Notes: generated from the letters alone by a model not told the origin. A DNA stretch of 64,000 bases from Rhizobium etli_C (GCF_014198605.1 NZ_JACIHU010000015.1), one strand, 5' to 3'; shown: positions 8,821-18,207, counted from the first letter of the stretch. A program made the numbers and translations.

Positions 8821-9942
8821 ATGAAGAAGTCTCTTCTGTCGGCAGTGGCTCTGACGGCGATGGTCGCCTTCAGCGGCAACGCCTGGGCCGACGTCCTCAT
8901 CGCTGTCGCTGGTCCGCTGACCGGCCCGAACGCCGCTTTCGGCGCGCAGCTTCAGAAGGGCGCCGAGCAGGCGGCCGCCGACATCAACGCTGCTGGCGGC
9001 ATCAACGGCGAGCAGATCAAGATCGAGCTCGGCGACGACGTCTCCGATCCGAAGCAGGGCATTTCGGTCGCCAACAAATTCGTTGCTGACGGCGTCAAGT
9101 TCGTCATCGGCCACTTCAACTCGGGCGTTTCGATCCCGGCTTCGGAAGTCTATGCCGAAAACGGCATTCTCGAAATCACCCCGGCCGCGACCAACCCGAA
9201 GTTCACCGAGCGCGGTCTCTGGAACACGTTCCGCACCTGCGGCCGTGACGACCAGCAGGGCGCCATCGCCGGTAAGTATCTTGCCGACCACTTCAAGGAC
9301 GCCAAGATCGCCGTCGTTCACGACAAGACCCCCTACGGTCAGGGCCTTGCAGACGAAACCAAGAAGGCGATGAATGCCGCCGGCGTGACCGAAGCCATGT
9401 ACGAAGGCATCAACGTCGGCGACAAGGACTTTTCGGCCCTCATCGCCAAGATGAAGGAAGCCGGCGTCTCCATCATCTATTGGGGCGGCCTGCACACCGA
9501 AGCCGGCCTCATCATCCGCCAGGCTGCCGACCAGGGCCTGAAGGCAACGCTGGTTTCGGGCGATGGTATCGTTTCGAACGAACTGGCCTCGATCGCCGGT
9601 GACGCCGTTGCCGGTACGCTCAACACCTTCGGTCCTGACCCGACGCTGAACCCGGCCAACAAGGAACTCGTCGAAAAGTTCAAGGCTGCCGGTTTCAACC
9701 CTGAAGCCTATACGCTCTATTCCTACGCTGCGATGCAGGCGATCGCCGGTGCGGCCAAGGCTGCCGGTTCGGTGGATCCTGAAGCCGTCGCCACGGCCAT
9801 GAAGGAAAAGGGTCCGTTCCCGACGGTTCTCGGCGACATTTCGTTCGACGAAAAGGGCGACCCGAAGATTCCTGGTTACATCATGTACGAATGGAAGAAG
9901 GGCGCGGACGGCAAGTACACCTACGTCCCGCAGGGCATGTAA
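8821..9942 (+). CDS. livK: Branched-chain amino acid ABC transporter substrate-binding protein
   Basis: A 373-residue periplasmic binding protein of the Leu/Ile/Val family. It has a typical Sec signal peptide ending at NAWA (about residue 23), then mature VLIAVAGPLTGPNAAFG and the family segment GVKFVIGHFNSGVSIPAS. It lies 120 bases after the small membrane gene, has GGGAG upstream of its ATG, and is followed by a strong terminator. The gap and its very strict codon use suggest a separate, highly expressed transcript. It supplies ligand to LivHMGF. Confidence 0.92.
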   Translation: MKKSLLSAVALTAMVAFSGNAWADVLIAVAGPLTGPNAAFGAQLQKGAEQAAADINAAGGINGEQIKIELGDDVSDPKQGISVANKFVADGVKFVIGHFNSGVSIPASEVYAENGILEITPAATNPKFTERGLWNTFRTCGRDDQQGAIAGKYLADHFKDAKIAVVHDKTPYGQGLADETKKAMNAAGVTEAMYEGINVGDKDFSALIAKMKEAGVSIIYWGGLHTEAGLIIRQAADQGLKATLVSGDGIVSNELASIAGDAVAGTLNTFGPDPTLNPANKELVEKFKAAGFNPEAYTLYSYAAMQAIAGAAKAAGSVDPEAVATAMKEKGPFPTVLGDISFDEKGDPKIPGYIMYEWKKGADGKYTYVPQGM

Positions 9943-9972
9943 GCATAACTTCCCTTTTTGGGATGTGAGATT

Positions 9973-10002
9973 GAAGCCCGGTTCCGACCGGGCTTCTTTG
10001 TT
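9973..10002 (+). terminator. Intrinsic terminator after livK
   Basis: A 9-bp perfect stem, GAAGCCCGG with CCGGGCTTC (9973-9996), and a 6-base loop are followed by TTTGTTTT. Confidence 0.9.
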
Positions 10003-10128
10003 TTACGAAGGTTTCAATTTCTGTTCGCCGCAGGGCCACCTACCTGCTGCCTGCGGGGCTGACCGAAAACGGCCGTCGCGCGAAGATCCTGGGCAATTTC
10101 GGCGGCGGCGACCCCATGCCGCCAACCA

Positions 10129-10233
10129 ATGCATGTCGCCCGGAAATGTGCAGCGGTTCCGGGACAACGACATGCATCAAAACAAAGAGCTCAAGCGCGT
10201 CGCATGAATCAAACTTGATGCGGCGCGCTTTAT
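10129..10233. repeat. Dispersed palindromic repeat, copy 2, with second hairpin
   Basis: ATGCATGTCG (10129-10138) and CGACATGCAT (10168-10177) form the outer stem, with the inner CCCGGAA/TTCCGGG stem as in copy 1 at 1466. AAACAAAGAGC follows, then a GC-rich hairpin of GCGCGTCGCA with TGCGGCGCGC (10195-10228). The second hairpin ends 9 bases from the stop of the minus-strand regulator gene and could serve as its terminator. Confidence 0.85.
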
Positions 10234-10236
10234 CGC

Positions 10237-11154
10237 TCACATCTCGTGCAGCACATGGGTCGCCTTCACGGCAGCCGAGGCCCGGTTTTCGACGCCGAGC
10301 TTCACGTAGATCTGTTCGAGATGCTTGTTCACCGTGCGCGCCGACAATCCCAATATTTCACCGATGTCTCGGTTGGCCTTGCCCTTGGCGATCCAGAGCA
10401 GCACTTCGGACTCGCGCTGGGTGAGCGAGAAGCGCTGGCGCAGCGCCTCGTCGTCGCTGCGCCGATTGGCAGCGGTGAGGCGAAAGAGATATTCGTCGGG
10501 GCCGATCGCGCCGAGGAAGGCGAGCTGCAGCGCCGCCTGGCCGGCATGGGCGATCGAGATGATGCCGTCGCGCGCAGCACCTGCGCGGTCGCGCATCCAG
10601 CCGGCGATATGGCGGACGACGATTTCCATGCCGTTGTCGCTGCCCATGGCGGCATCGACAAGACGCGTTGCCTGCGGCGTCGACCAATGGATCGCGCCGT
10701 CGCCCTTGACTGCCAGCAGATGGCGCCCGGCGGCGTCGAGGGCGACGCGGGCGCTCTGGGTCGAGCGGGCATTTCTGAGATGGACGCGAATGCGGGCGCG
10801 CAGCTCGTCGATATTGATCGGTTTGCTGAGGTAATCGACACCGCCGGATTCCAGCGCATGCACGACGTGTTCGGTCTCGGTCAGACCGGTCATGAAGATA
10901 ACGGGCACCTGCGCCACAGCTGCATTCGCCTTCAGCCTGCGGCAGGTCTCGAAGCCATCCATGGCGGGCATGACGGCGTCGAGCAGGATGAGATCCGGCG
11001 TGATGCGCTCGACGATGCCAAGGGCTGCCGTGCCGGAGGTGGCGATCAGCACGGAGAAGCCGGATTGTTCGAGCGCATCGGTCAGGAAGCCGAGCGCTTC
11101 GGGCGAGTCATCGACAAGCAGAACGATGTCGCGGGGGAGGGCCGGCTCAGCCAA
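10237..11154 (-). CDS. Response regulator, receiver plus LuxR-type HTH
   Basis: A 305-residue regulator. The receiver domain (about residues 10-125) has acidic residues in LLVDDSPEAL, the phospho-acceptor aspartate in LILLDAVMPAMDGF and the lysine in YLSKPI. A middle segment of about 100 residues is unassigned. The C-terminal LuxR helix-turn-helix (about 240-300) reads LTQRESEVLLWIAKGKANRD then LSARTVNKHLEQIYVKLGV. The start is TTG at 11154, inside the end of the upstream kinase gene (8-base overlap) after AGGTGG. The coupling makes it the likely partner of that kinase. Target genes are unknown; nearby candidates are liv, the PAP2 phosphatase and urt/ure. Confidence 0.85.
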   Translation of the reverse strand: MAEPALPRDIVLLVDDSPEALGFLTDALEQSGFSVLIATSGTAALGIVERITPDLILLDAVMPAMDGFETCRRLKANAAVAQVPVIFMTGLTETEHVVHALESGGVDYLSKPINIDELRARIRVHLRNARSTQSARVALDAAGRHLLAVKGDGAIHWSTPQATRLVDAAMGSDNGMEIVVRHIAGWMRDRAGAARDGIISIAHAGQAALQLAFLGAIGPDEYLFRLTAANRRSDDEALRQRFSLTQRESEVLLWIAKGKANRDIGEILGLSARTVNKHLEQIYVKLGVENRASAAVKATHVLHEM

Positions 11155-14100
11155 TGGATTCCACCTTTTCGTCGAAGTCGTGCAGGAAGGTCATGAAGCC
11201 GGCCATATCGAAGGCGGCAACATAGGCGCGAAGCTCCTCCGTGAATGGCCGATTTGCCTCCAGCTTGGCAAGGTCCGAAAGCTTGGCTTCGATGCCTCTG
11301 ATATAGCCGATCTCCCCGAGCCGCAGCAATTCCTGCACATGGGCCGGGCCAGGACTGAGCATCGGCGCTTCGGTTTTTTCCACAATGGCGTGGGCGTCGT
11401 CGGCATAGATCCATTTCAGGCCGAGATGGAGGGCGAGTTTGTCGCGCAGCTGGCGGATATCGACCGGCTTGCCGATCGCATCATTGTGGCTGTCGTCGCT
11501 GTCGCTCAAGACCGCGGCATCGCCGATATTGGCCGACAGCATTACCATCGGCGCCGTCTGGCCGGCCTCGCGCAGGCGCGAGACGAGCTGCCAGCCGTTC
11601 ATGCCGGGCATCAGGATATCGACGAGGAAGAGATCCGGCATGATGCCGTCGATCAGCGTCAGGCATTCGGTACCGCCTGCCGCGGTCAGAACGATGAAAT
11701 TGAGAGGCGCCAGGATTTCGCGCATCATCTCGCGGTGATCCTCATTGTCGTCGACGACAACCACAGTGCGGCGCGAGCCGTCATAACCGATGATGCGCTT
11801 TTCCTGCGGCGGGGCGGCCGCGCGCATGACGGCCGACAGCATCAGCCGCACGCGAAAGGTCGAACCCTCGTCCCTCACGCTCGAGACCGAAATCTCGCCG
11901 CCGAGCGTGTTGGTCAGAAGCCGGGTGATGGTGAGACCGAGCCCGAGACCCGGCATCGGCCGCACGCTTTCGGCCTCGCCGCGCTGGAAGGGTTCGTAGA
12001 TGCGGGGCAGGTCCTTCTCGGTGATGCCGCGGCCGGTGTCAGTGACGGTGAAGGTCGCCACCTGGCTGCGATAGCCGACATCGAAGGTGACGCTGCCTTC
12101 GTCGGTGAACTTGATGGCATTGGAGAGCAGGTTGACGAGGATCTGGCGCAGCCGCTTTTCGTCGGTGCGGACGAATTGCGGCAGGGCCGGCGAGCGATCG
12201 TGAGCGAAGGCAAGCCCCTTTGCCTGCGCCTGCGGCCGGAACATCTCGACGATCTGGTCGAGGAAATCCTGGATGTTGATCTCGTTCGAGTAGACCTGCA
12301 GGCGGCCGGCCTCGATCTTGGAGATATCGAGCAGGCCGTCGATCAACCCGGAAAGATGTTCGGCGCTGCGGCGGATGACCTTGATCGAGGATTGGCGCGG
12401 CAGAGGAATGGTTTCGTCGCGCTCGAGGATCTGGGCATAGCCGAGCACGGCATTCAGCGGCGTGCGAAGCTCATGGCTGAGGCCGACGACATAGCGGCTC
12501 TTGGCGCGGTTGGCGGCCTCGGCCATCTCCTTGGCGTTCTGCAGGGCGGCGTCGGTCTTCTTGTGGGCGGCGATTTCTTTGAGCAGCAGGGTGTTCTGGC
12601 GCGACGATTCTTCCTCGGCGACGACGCGGCTGTCATGGGCGAGCACGTAGAACCAGCAGACGACGCCCGATATCACCGAAAAGACGAAGAAGACGACCAG
12701 GATGGTGCGGTTGACGACCTCGGCCGTCTCGGGGGAGGTGGCGGCGACCTGATGGGCGATCATCGCCAGGATCGCGCCGATGGCGGCCAAGGCCAGAACG
12801 ACGGCGATGCCGTAGCGGCCGAGGCGCGTCGTCAGTTTGCCCAGAACGGTTTCCGGCAGCAGGACCTTGGCGACGGTGCCGACCTGCGCATTGAAACGGG
12901 CGGCCGGCTTGCACATGTCGTGGCAGCGGCTGTCGAGCGAACAGCAGAGCGAACAGATCGGCGCGGCATAGGCCGGGCACCATGCCATATCCTCCGGCTC
13001 GAAAGGGTGCTCGCAGACGGAGCAGGTGATGTTCGTCAGGTTCTTCCAACTCTGGCGCGGCTTGCGGGCGAGATAGAACTTGCCTTTCGTCAGAAAGGCG
13101 AGTGCCGGCGAGGCGATGAGCGCGACAACGAGGCTGATATAGGGGGCAAGCGAGGCGGCGAGAGGGCCGAAGGCGCCGAAATGAGCGATCAGCGACACCG
13201 TTGCCGACAGCGCCATGGCGCCGAGGCCGACCGGATTGATGTCGTAGAGGTGAGCACGCTTGAACTCGATACCGGGGGGAGCGAGCCCCAGCGGCTTGTT
13301 GATGAAGAGATCGGCGAAGATCGTGCAGAGCCAGGCCATGGCGACGATCGAGAAGATGCCGAGCGTCTCCTCCAGCAACCGGTAGATGCCGAGTTCCATC
13401 AGCAAAAGGGCGATCGCGACGTTGAAGACGAGCCAGATGACGCGGCCGGGATGGCTGTGGGTCAACCGCGAGAAGAAGTTCGACCAGGCGAGCGAGCCGG
13501 CATAGGCGTTCATCACGTTGATCTTCAACTGTGAGACGACGACGAAGGCCGCCATCAGCAACAGCGCGGCATTATGCCAGGGGATCATGTAGCCGAAGGC
13601 GGTCAGATACATCTGCGCCGGGTCGGCGGCGCGATCGACCGGCACGCCCGAGGCCAACGTCAGCACGACCAGGAAGGAACCGGCAAGCAGCTTCGGCGCG
13701 CCAATGACAACCCAGCCGGGTCCGGCAAGGAAGACGGCGAGGCGATGGCGCCACTTGCGCCGCGGCTCCGGCGGCAGGAAGCGCAGGAAGTCGGCCTGTT
13801 CGCCGATCTGCGACATCAGGGCGAGGATGACGGCGGAAGCGGCGCCGAACTCCACCAGATCGAAATCGGCGACGGTGCCGGGCGGGCCTGAGACATGGCG
13901 GATGCCGGCAAAGGCGCGCCAGAGATCGAATTTCTCCCAGTCCATGAAGGCGATGAAGAGGAAGGGCAGGATATTCAGCACGATCCAGAAAGGCTGGGTC
14001 ATCAGCTGGAACTTGCTGATCAGCCGCACGCCGTGCGTCACCAGCGGGATCACCATGACGGCGCTGACGATATAGCCGATCCAGAGGGGAATGCCGAGCG

Positions 14101-14530
14101 CCAGTTCCAACGCGCCGGACATGATCGAGGCCTCGATCGCAAACAGCATGAAGGTGAAACTCGCATAGATCAGCGAGGTGATGGTCGAGCCGATGTAGCC
14201 GAAACCGGCGCCGCGCGTCAGCAGATCGATATCGACGCCGTGACGGACGGCGTATCGGCTGATCGGCAGACCGATCGCCAGCATGGCGAGCGAGGCGACG
14301 ATGATGGCGTAGAAGGCGTTGGTGGTGCCGTAGGAGAGGGTGATGGCGCCGCCGATCGCCTCGAGCGCCAGGAAGGAGATCGCGCCGATCGCCGTCTGGG
14401 CGATGCGCTGGGAGGAGAAATGGCGGGCGCTCTTTGCGGTAAAGCGCAGCGCGTAATCTTCCAGCGTCTGGTTGGCGACCCAGCGATTATACTCGCGTCT
14501 TACCGGAATGATGCGTTGGCGCGCTGCCAT
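11147..14530 (-). CDS. Hybrid histidine kinase with permease-like (NCS1) sensor
   Basis: A 1127-residue fusion. Residues about 30-490 form a twelve-helix region resembling NCS1 purine/cytosine/allantoin permeases. A cysteine cluster follows at about 498-542 (CSVCEHPF, then CPAYAAPICSLCC and CHDMC), looking like a zinc or metal site. Two more hydrophobic helices come next, then HisKA with the phospho-histidine in LSHELRTPLN (about 686), an HATPase with NLLSNAIKF and GLGLGLTIT, and a receiver (about 923-1040) with aspartate in FLVDILMPGMNG. An 80-residue helical tail ends the protein. It probably senses a nitrogenous solute by binding or transport, by analogy with transporter-sensor kinases such as CbrA (which carries a different, SLC5-type permease domain). 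The ligand is unknown; urea, hydantoin or nucleobases fit the neighbourhood. Confidence 0.85.
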   Translation of the reverse strand: MAARQRIIPVRREYNRWVANQTLEDYALRFTAKSARHFSSQRIAQTAIGAISFLALEAIGGAITLSYGTTNAFYAIIVASLAMLAIGLPISRYAVRHGVDIDLLTRGAGFGYIGSTITSLIYASFTFMLFAIEASIMSGALELALGIPLWIGYIVSAVMVIPLVTHGVRLISKFQLMTQPFWIVLNILPFLFIAFMDWEKFDLWRAFAGIRHVSGPPGTVADFDLVEFGAASAVILALMSQIGEQADFLRFLPPEPRRKWRHRLAVFLAGPGWVVIGAPKLLAGSFLVVLTLASGVPVDRAADPAQMYLTAFGYMIPWHNAALLLMAAFVVVSQLKINVMNAYAGSLAWSNFFSRLTHSHPGRVIWLVFNVAIALLLMELGIYRLLEETLGIFSIVAMAWLCTIFADLFINKPLGLAPPGIEFKRAHLYDINPVGLGAMALSATVSLIAHFGAFGPLAASLAPYISLVVALIASPALAFLTKGKFYLARKPRQSWKNLTNITCSVCEHPFEPEDMAWCPAYAAPICSLCCSLDSRCHDMCKPAARFNAQVGTVAKVLLPETVLGKLTTRLGRYGIAVVLALAAIGAILAMIAHQVAATSPETAEVVNRTILVVFFVFSVISGVVCWFYVLAHDSRVVAEEESSRQNTLLLKEIAAHKKTDAALQNAKEMAEAANRAKSRYVVGLSHELRTPLNAVLGYAQILERDETIPLPRQSSIKVIRRSAEHLSGLIDGLLDISKIEAGRLQVYSNEINIQDFLDQIVEMFRPQAQAKGLAFAHDRSPALPQFVRTDEKRLRQILVNLLSNAIKFTDEGSVTFDVGYRSQVATFTVTDTGRGITEKDLPRIYEPFQRGEAESVRPMPGLGLGLTITRLLTNTLGGEISVSSVRDEGSTFRVRLMLSAVMRAAAPPQEKRIIGYDGSRRTVVVVDDNEDHREMMREILAPLNFIVLTAAGGTECLTLIDGIMPDLFLVDILMPGMNGWQLVSRLREAGQTAPMVMLSANIGDAAVLSDSDDSHNDAIGKPVDIRQLRDKLALHLGLKWIYADDAHAIVEKTEAPMLSPGPAHVQELLRLGEIGYIRGIEAKLSDLAKLEANRPFTEELRAYVAAFDMAGFMTFLHDFDEKVESIG

Positions 14531-14708
14531 GTCTTCCTTCCGGCATTCCGGTTGGCCTATCGTCTCGAAACAGTTTTGGCGGGATGGGTGAGAAAGGCAA
14601 GGGGCGGAGGACTGGCAGATTCACTGAACTGCCATATTTTTGAAGCCGCTCTGTCACACTAGCCCTCTAACTCTCCCGCCGTTCCTTCAACCATTTCAGG
14701 TATCACCC

Positions 14709-16613
14709 ATGACTGTTTCAAGCCTTTTCCGCCTGAGCACCGCTCTCGTCTGCCTCGTTTCGATCGTGCCCTCGCTTGCCGGCGCCGAGCAGGCAACGGC
14801 GGCGAAAGCGCCTTATGTCGAGGCCGGAAACACCAACAAACGCGGTGACGCCTGCTTCTCGACGGTGGACACCAATGCTGCCGTTCACCTTCTCTCCGGC
14901 TTCCTGGAAGTCTGGACCCCGCGCACACCTTTTGTCGACGCGGGCGTCGAAGCGCCGGCCAAGGACAATTGCCCGGCGGTCGCCAAGACGGATTGGGACG
15001 GCATTCCCCTCAGCAAAACCGATGGCCAGATCGTCAACAAGCTCGTCCATGACGCCAACATCGCCTATGCCGTCAAGGTGACCAAGGCGCGGACGGCCGA
15101 GCAGGCCGTTGCCGCCTATCTCGACGACCGGCGCGGCAAGAATGCCAGCATCGTCGACGGCCTCGGCCCGCTGACGGATGCCTGGAAGGCCGGCTCCAAG
15201 CAGACCACCACAATCACCGAGGTGGCAGCCGATGCGACGACGGTCAAATATGACGACAAGGGCAACAACCGCGGCGCCGGCAGCAAGCCGGACACCGAAA
15301 ACAAGACCGACGCCAACCCGGACATGGGGCTTGCGATCGACTTCATCAACGCTGCAAGCACTGACGGCTCGACGGAACCTGCCAAGCGCTATTTCAAATA
15401 TGGCCGCCCCTACCGCTGGAGCCAGGACGTGTCGGTTGTCCCGACCCTGGTGCCCGCCAAGAGCGGCAAGCCGGTCGAGGATGGCGGTTTCCCGAGCGGG
15501 CATACGGCGGAAGCCTGGCGCGATGCGCTCGCCATGGCCTATCTCGTACCGCAGCGCTTTCAGGAAATGATCACGCGCGCCAGCGAACTGGGCGAGGATC
15601 GCATCCTTTCCGGCATGCATTCTCCGCTCGATGTGATGGGTGGCCGCATGCTCGGCACCTCGACGGTCGTCTACAATCTGAACAAGGCCGACAATGCTGC
15701 GCTGAAGAGCGACGCTTACGCCCAGGCGCAGTCATGGCTCATCGCCAAGTCGGGCGTTGCCGATGCGGGTGCGCTCGAAGTCGCTGCCCGTGCCGCACCG
15801 CTCGCGGCGGACCGTTTCGCCGATCATGACGCCAATCGCGCTTACGTGCTGCAGCGCCTGAGCTACGGCCTGCCGACCATCCATGCGACCGACCAGCCGG
15901 CGCGCGTGCCGCAGGGCGCCGAAGCGCTGCTCGAAACGCGTCTGCCTTATCTTAGCGGCGAACAGCGCCGCGAGGTTCTGAAGACGACGGAAATCGCTTC
16001 CGGCTATCCGCTCCTCGACGACGCGGAAGGTTACGGCCGCCTCAACCTGTTTGCTGCCGCCGACGGTTATGGTGCATTCGACCAGGATGTGACCGTGACG
16101 ATGGATGCGGCCAAGGGCGGCTTCAATGCAATCGACACCTGGCGCAACGACATCGGCGGCAAGGGCAGGCTGGTGAAGAGGGGCAGCGGCATCCTCGGTC
16201 TGTCAGGCGCCAATAGCTATGCGGGCGGCACCGTTCTGGATGAAGGCGTTCTGGTCGCCGGTTCGTCGTCGGCTTTCGGCACCGGCGCGCTGACGGTGAA
16301 CGGCGGTTCGCTCGTGGTGGCGGCCGACACGCCGCTGACCGTGGGCGGTGATTATCAGCAGACCTCCAATGCTGTGGCGAAGCTGGCACTCGGCGCGGAC
16401 GGCGCCGGCACGCTCACCGTCGCGGGCAAGGCGGAACTCGCCGGCAATCTCGACGTGACGCTTGCCGACCGCTTCACCCCGACGCCCGGAACCAAGATCG
16501 AGATCCTGAAGGCGGGCAACGTCACCGGCAGCTTCGGCAAGTTCACCATCTCCGGCCATAAGGCGAGCCTCTCCTACGGTCCGACATCGGTTACCCTGAC
16601 GATCGAGGGCTGA
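14709..16613 (+). CDS. Secreted PAP2/class A acid phosphatase with autotransporter-type repeat
   Basis: A 634-residue protein with a Sec signal peptide cleaved near AGA (residue 25). The PAP2 catalytic triad of motifs is present: KYGRPYRW, then GGFPSGHTAEAW, then RILSGMHSPLD (R-x5-H-x3-D). The C-terminal 150 residues hold a passenger-associated beta-strand repeat (ILGLSGANSYAGGTVLDEG), as in autotransporter passengers, but the protein ends without the usual beta-barrel. It probably removes phosphate from esters in the periplasm or outside. It is divergent from the hybrid kinase with a 178-base gap. ATG 14709 is chosen because the signal peptide begins there. Confidence 0.85.
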   Translation: MTVSSLFRLSTALVCLVSIVPSLAGAEQATAAKAPYVEAGNTNKRGDACFSTVDTNAAVHLLSGFLEVWTPRTPFVDAGVEAPAKDNCPAVAKTDWDGIPLSKTDGQIVNKLVHDANIAYAVKVTKARTAEQAVAAYLDDRRGKNASIVDGLGPLTDAWKAGSKQTTTITEVAADATTVKYDDKGNNRGAGSKPDTENKTDANPDMGLAIDFINAASTDGSTEPAKRYFKYGRPYRWSQDVSVVPTLVPAKSGKPVEDGGFPSGHTAEAWRDALAMAYLVPQRFQEMITRASELGEDRILSGMHSPLDVMGGRMLGTSTVVYNLNKADNAALKSDAYAQAQSWLIAKSGVADAGALEVAARAAPLAADRFADHDANRAYVLQRLSYGLPTIHATDQPARVPQGAEALLETRLPYLSGEQRREVLKTTEIASGYPLLDDAEGYGRLNLFAAADGYGAFDQDVTVTMDAAKGGFNAIDTWRNDIGGKGRLVKRGSGILGLSGANSYAGGTVLDEGVLVAGSSSAFGTGALTVNGGSLVVAADTPLTVGGDYQQTSNAVAKLALGADGAGTLTVAGKAELAGNLDVTLADRFTPTPGTKIEILKAGNVTGSFGKFTISGHKASLSYGPTSVTLTIEG

Positions 16614-16632
16614 GTTCCGTCTCACGGATGGA

Positions 16633-16664
16633 GGGCATCCCCGGCTGCGGGGATGCCCTTGCTT
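16633..16664 (+). terminator. Intrinsic terminator after PAP2 phosphatase
   Basis: An 11-bp perfect stem, GGGCATCCCCG with CGGGGATGCCC (16633-16658), and a GCTG loop are followed by TTGCTT. It insulates the phosphatase gene from urtA. Confidence 0.8.
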
Positions 16665-16801
16665 CCGACCTGCCCGTTTACCCCCTGCGCCTACGTCATT
16701 TTGCGTATGTGTTTTCGCGCTGCAGCACCCGATAGTCCCCTCGGCAACAGTTGATTTCCGTTTCCGGCCTGTTGCGGAACAAAAGAGGGGAGTTCAATCA
16801 G

Positions 16802-18094
16802 ATGAATCTCAGAACCACTATTACAGGTGCCGCGCTCGGCGCCGTCATGGCGGCCTCGGCCGCCTTCAGCGGCGCGGTAGCCGCCGACGATACGATCAAG
16901 GTCGGCGTGCTGCATTCGCTCTCCGGCACGATGGCGATTTCCGAAACCACGCTGAAAGACGCCATGCTGATGCTCATCGACGAGCAGAACAAGAAGGGCG
17001 GTCTTCTCGGCAAGAAACTCGAGGCCGTCGTCGTCGACCCGGCGTCCGACTGGCCGCTCTTTGCCGAAAAGGCCCGTGAGCTGATCGAGAAGGACAAGGT
17101 CGCGGCCGTCTTCGGCTGCTGGACGTCATCCTCGCGTAAATCCGTCCTGCCGGTTTTCGAAGAGCTGAACTCGCTGCTCTTCTATCCCGTGCAGTATGAA
17201 GGCGAAGAATCCTCGCGCAACATCTTCTACACCGGCGCCGCGCCGAACCAGCAGGCGATCCCGGCCGTCGACTACCTGATGAACACCGAGGGCGTGAAGC
17301 GCTTCGTGCTCGAAGGCACCGACTACGTCTATCCCCGCACGACCAACAAGATCCTTGCGGCCTATCTCGAATCCAAGGGCATTCCGAAGGAAGATATTCT
17401 CGTCAACTACACGCCCTTCGGATTCTCCGACTGGCAGACGGAAGTCGCCAAGATCAAGGAATTCGGCTCGGCCGGCAAGAAGACCGCCGTCGTCTCCACC
17501 ATCAATGGCGATGCCAACGTTCCCTTCTACAAGGAACTCGGCAACCAAGGCATCAAGGCAACCGATATCCCTGTTGTCGCTTTCTCGGTCGGCGAAGAAG
17601 AGCTTGCCGGTCTCGACACCAAGCCGCTCGTCGGCCATCTCGCCGCCTGGAACTATTTCGAGTCGGTCGAAAGCCCGGCCAACAAGAAGTTCATCAAGGA
17701 ATGGCATGCGTTCACCAAGAACGACAAGCGCGTGACCAACGACCCGATGGAGGCTGCCTATATCGGCTTCAACGCCTGGGTAAAGGCCGTGCAGGCCGCC
17801 GGCACCACCAACACCGATGCCGTTCTCGACAACATCATGGGCGTCACCGTTCCGAACCTCTCCGGCGGCTATGCCACCGTCATGCCGAACCACCACATCA
17901 CCAAGCCGGTGCTGATCGGTGAAATCCAGGCCGACGGCCAGTTCGAAATCGTCCAGCAGACGCCTGCCGTCGTCGGCGACGAATGGTCGGATTACCTGCC
18001 CGACTCCAAGGACCTGATCTCCGATTGGCGCAAGCCCCTCAACTGCGGCAACTTCAATGTTGCGACCGGTAAGTGCGGCGGCAAGGGCTCCTGA
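16802..18094 (+). CDS. urtA: Urea ABC transporter substrate-binding protein UrtA
   Basis: A 430-residue periplasmic protein with a signal peptide ending at GAVAA (about residue 27) and the mature start DDTIKVGVLHSLSGTMAISE, typical of UrtA. Other family marks are FGCWTSSSRKSVLPVFEE and the QYEGEESS segment. It binds urea and delivers it to UrtBC. ATG 16802 follows GGGGAG; an upstream in-frame ATG at 16751 would break the signal peptide. It is the first gene of the urt-ure block. Confidence 0.93.
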   Translation: MNLRTTITGAALGAVMAASAAFSGAVAADDTIKVGVLHSLSGTMAISETTLKDAMLMLIDEQNKKGGLLGKKLEAVVVDPASDWPLFAEKARELIEKDKVAAVFGCWTSSSRKSVLPVFEELNSLLFYPVQYEGEESSRNIFYTGAAPNQQAIPAVDYLMNTEGVKRFVLEGTDYVYPRTTNKILAAYLESKGIPKEDILVNYTPFGFSDWQTEVAKIKEFGSAGKKTAVVSTINGDANVPFYKELGNQGIKATDIPVVAFSVGEEELAGLDTKPLVGHLAAWNYFESVESPANKKFIKEWHAFTKNDKRVTNDPMEAAYIGFNAWVKAVQAAGTTNTDAVLDNIMGVTVPNLSGGYATVMPNHHITKPVLIGEIQADGQFEIVQQTPAVVGDEWSDYLPDSKDLISDWRKPLNCGNFNVATGKCGGKGS

Positions 18095-18207
18095 GGAAGA
18101 CCTGATCCGTTGACAGCCTGAAGACTTCCGTCCGGAGCTGATCCGGGCGGAAGCTCCGTCCTTACCGCTGCGCCGCAAGGCCGGTGACAATCGAGGCGAG
18201 AGAGAAG

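Noticed and set aside
10892..13534. An 880-codon open frame antisense to the hybrid kinase
   Set aside because: It is the high-GC mirror of the kinase frame: full of R, D, H, G, no start signal, no domain. The minus-strand kinase has all expected motifs.
16614..16801. Sigma-54 type promoter before urtA
   Set aside because: Looked for TGGCAC-N5-TTGCA because urea genes are often nitrogen-controlled; no acceptable match by eye. A motif scan could still reveal a degenerate site.
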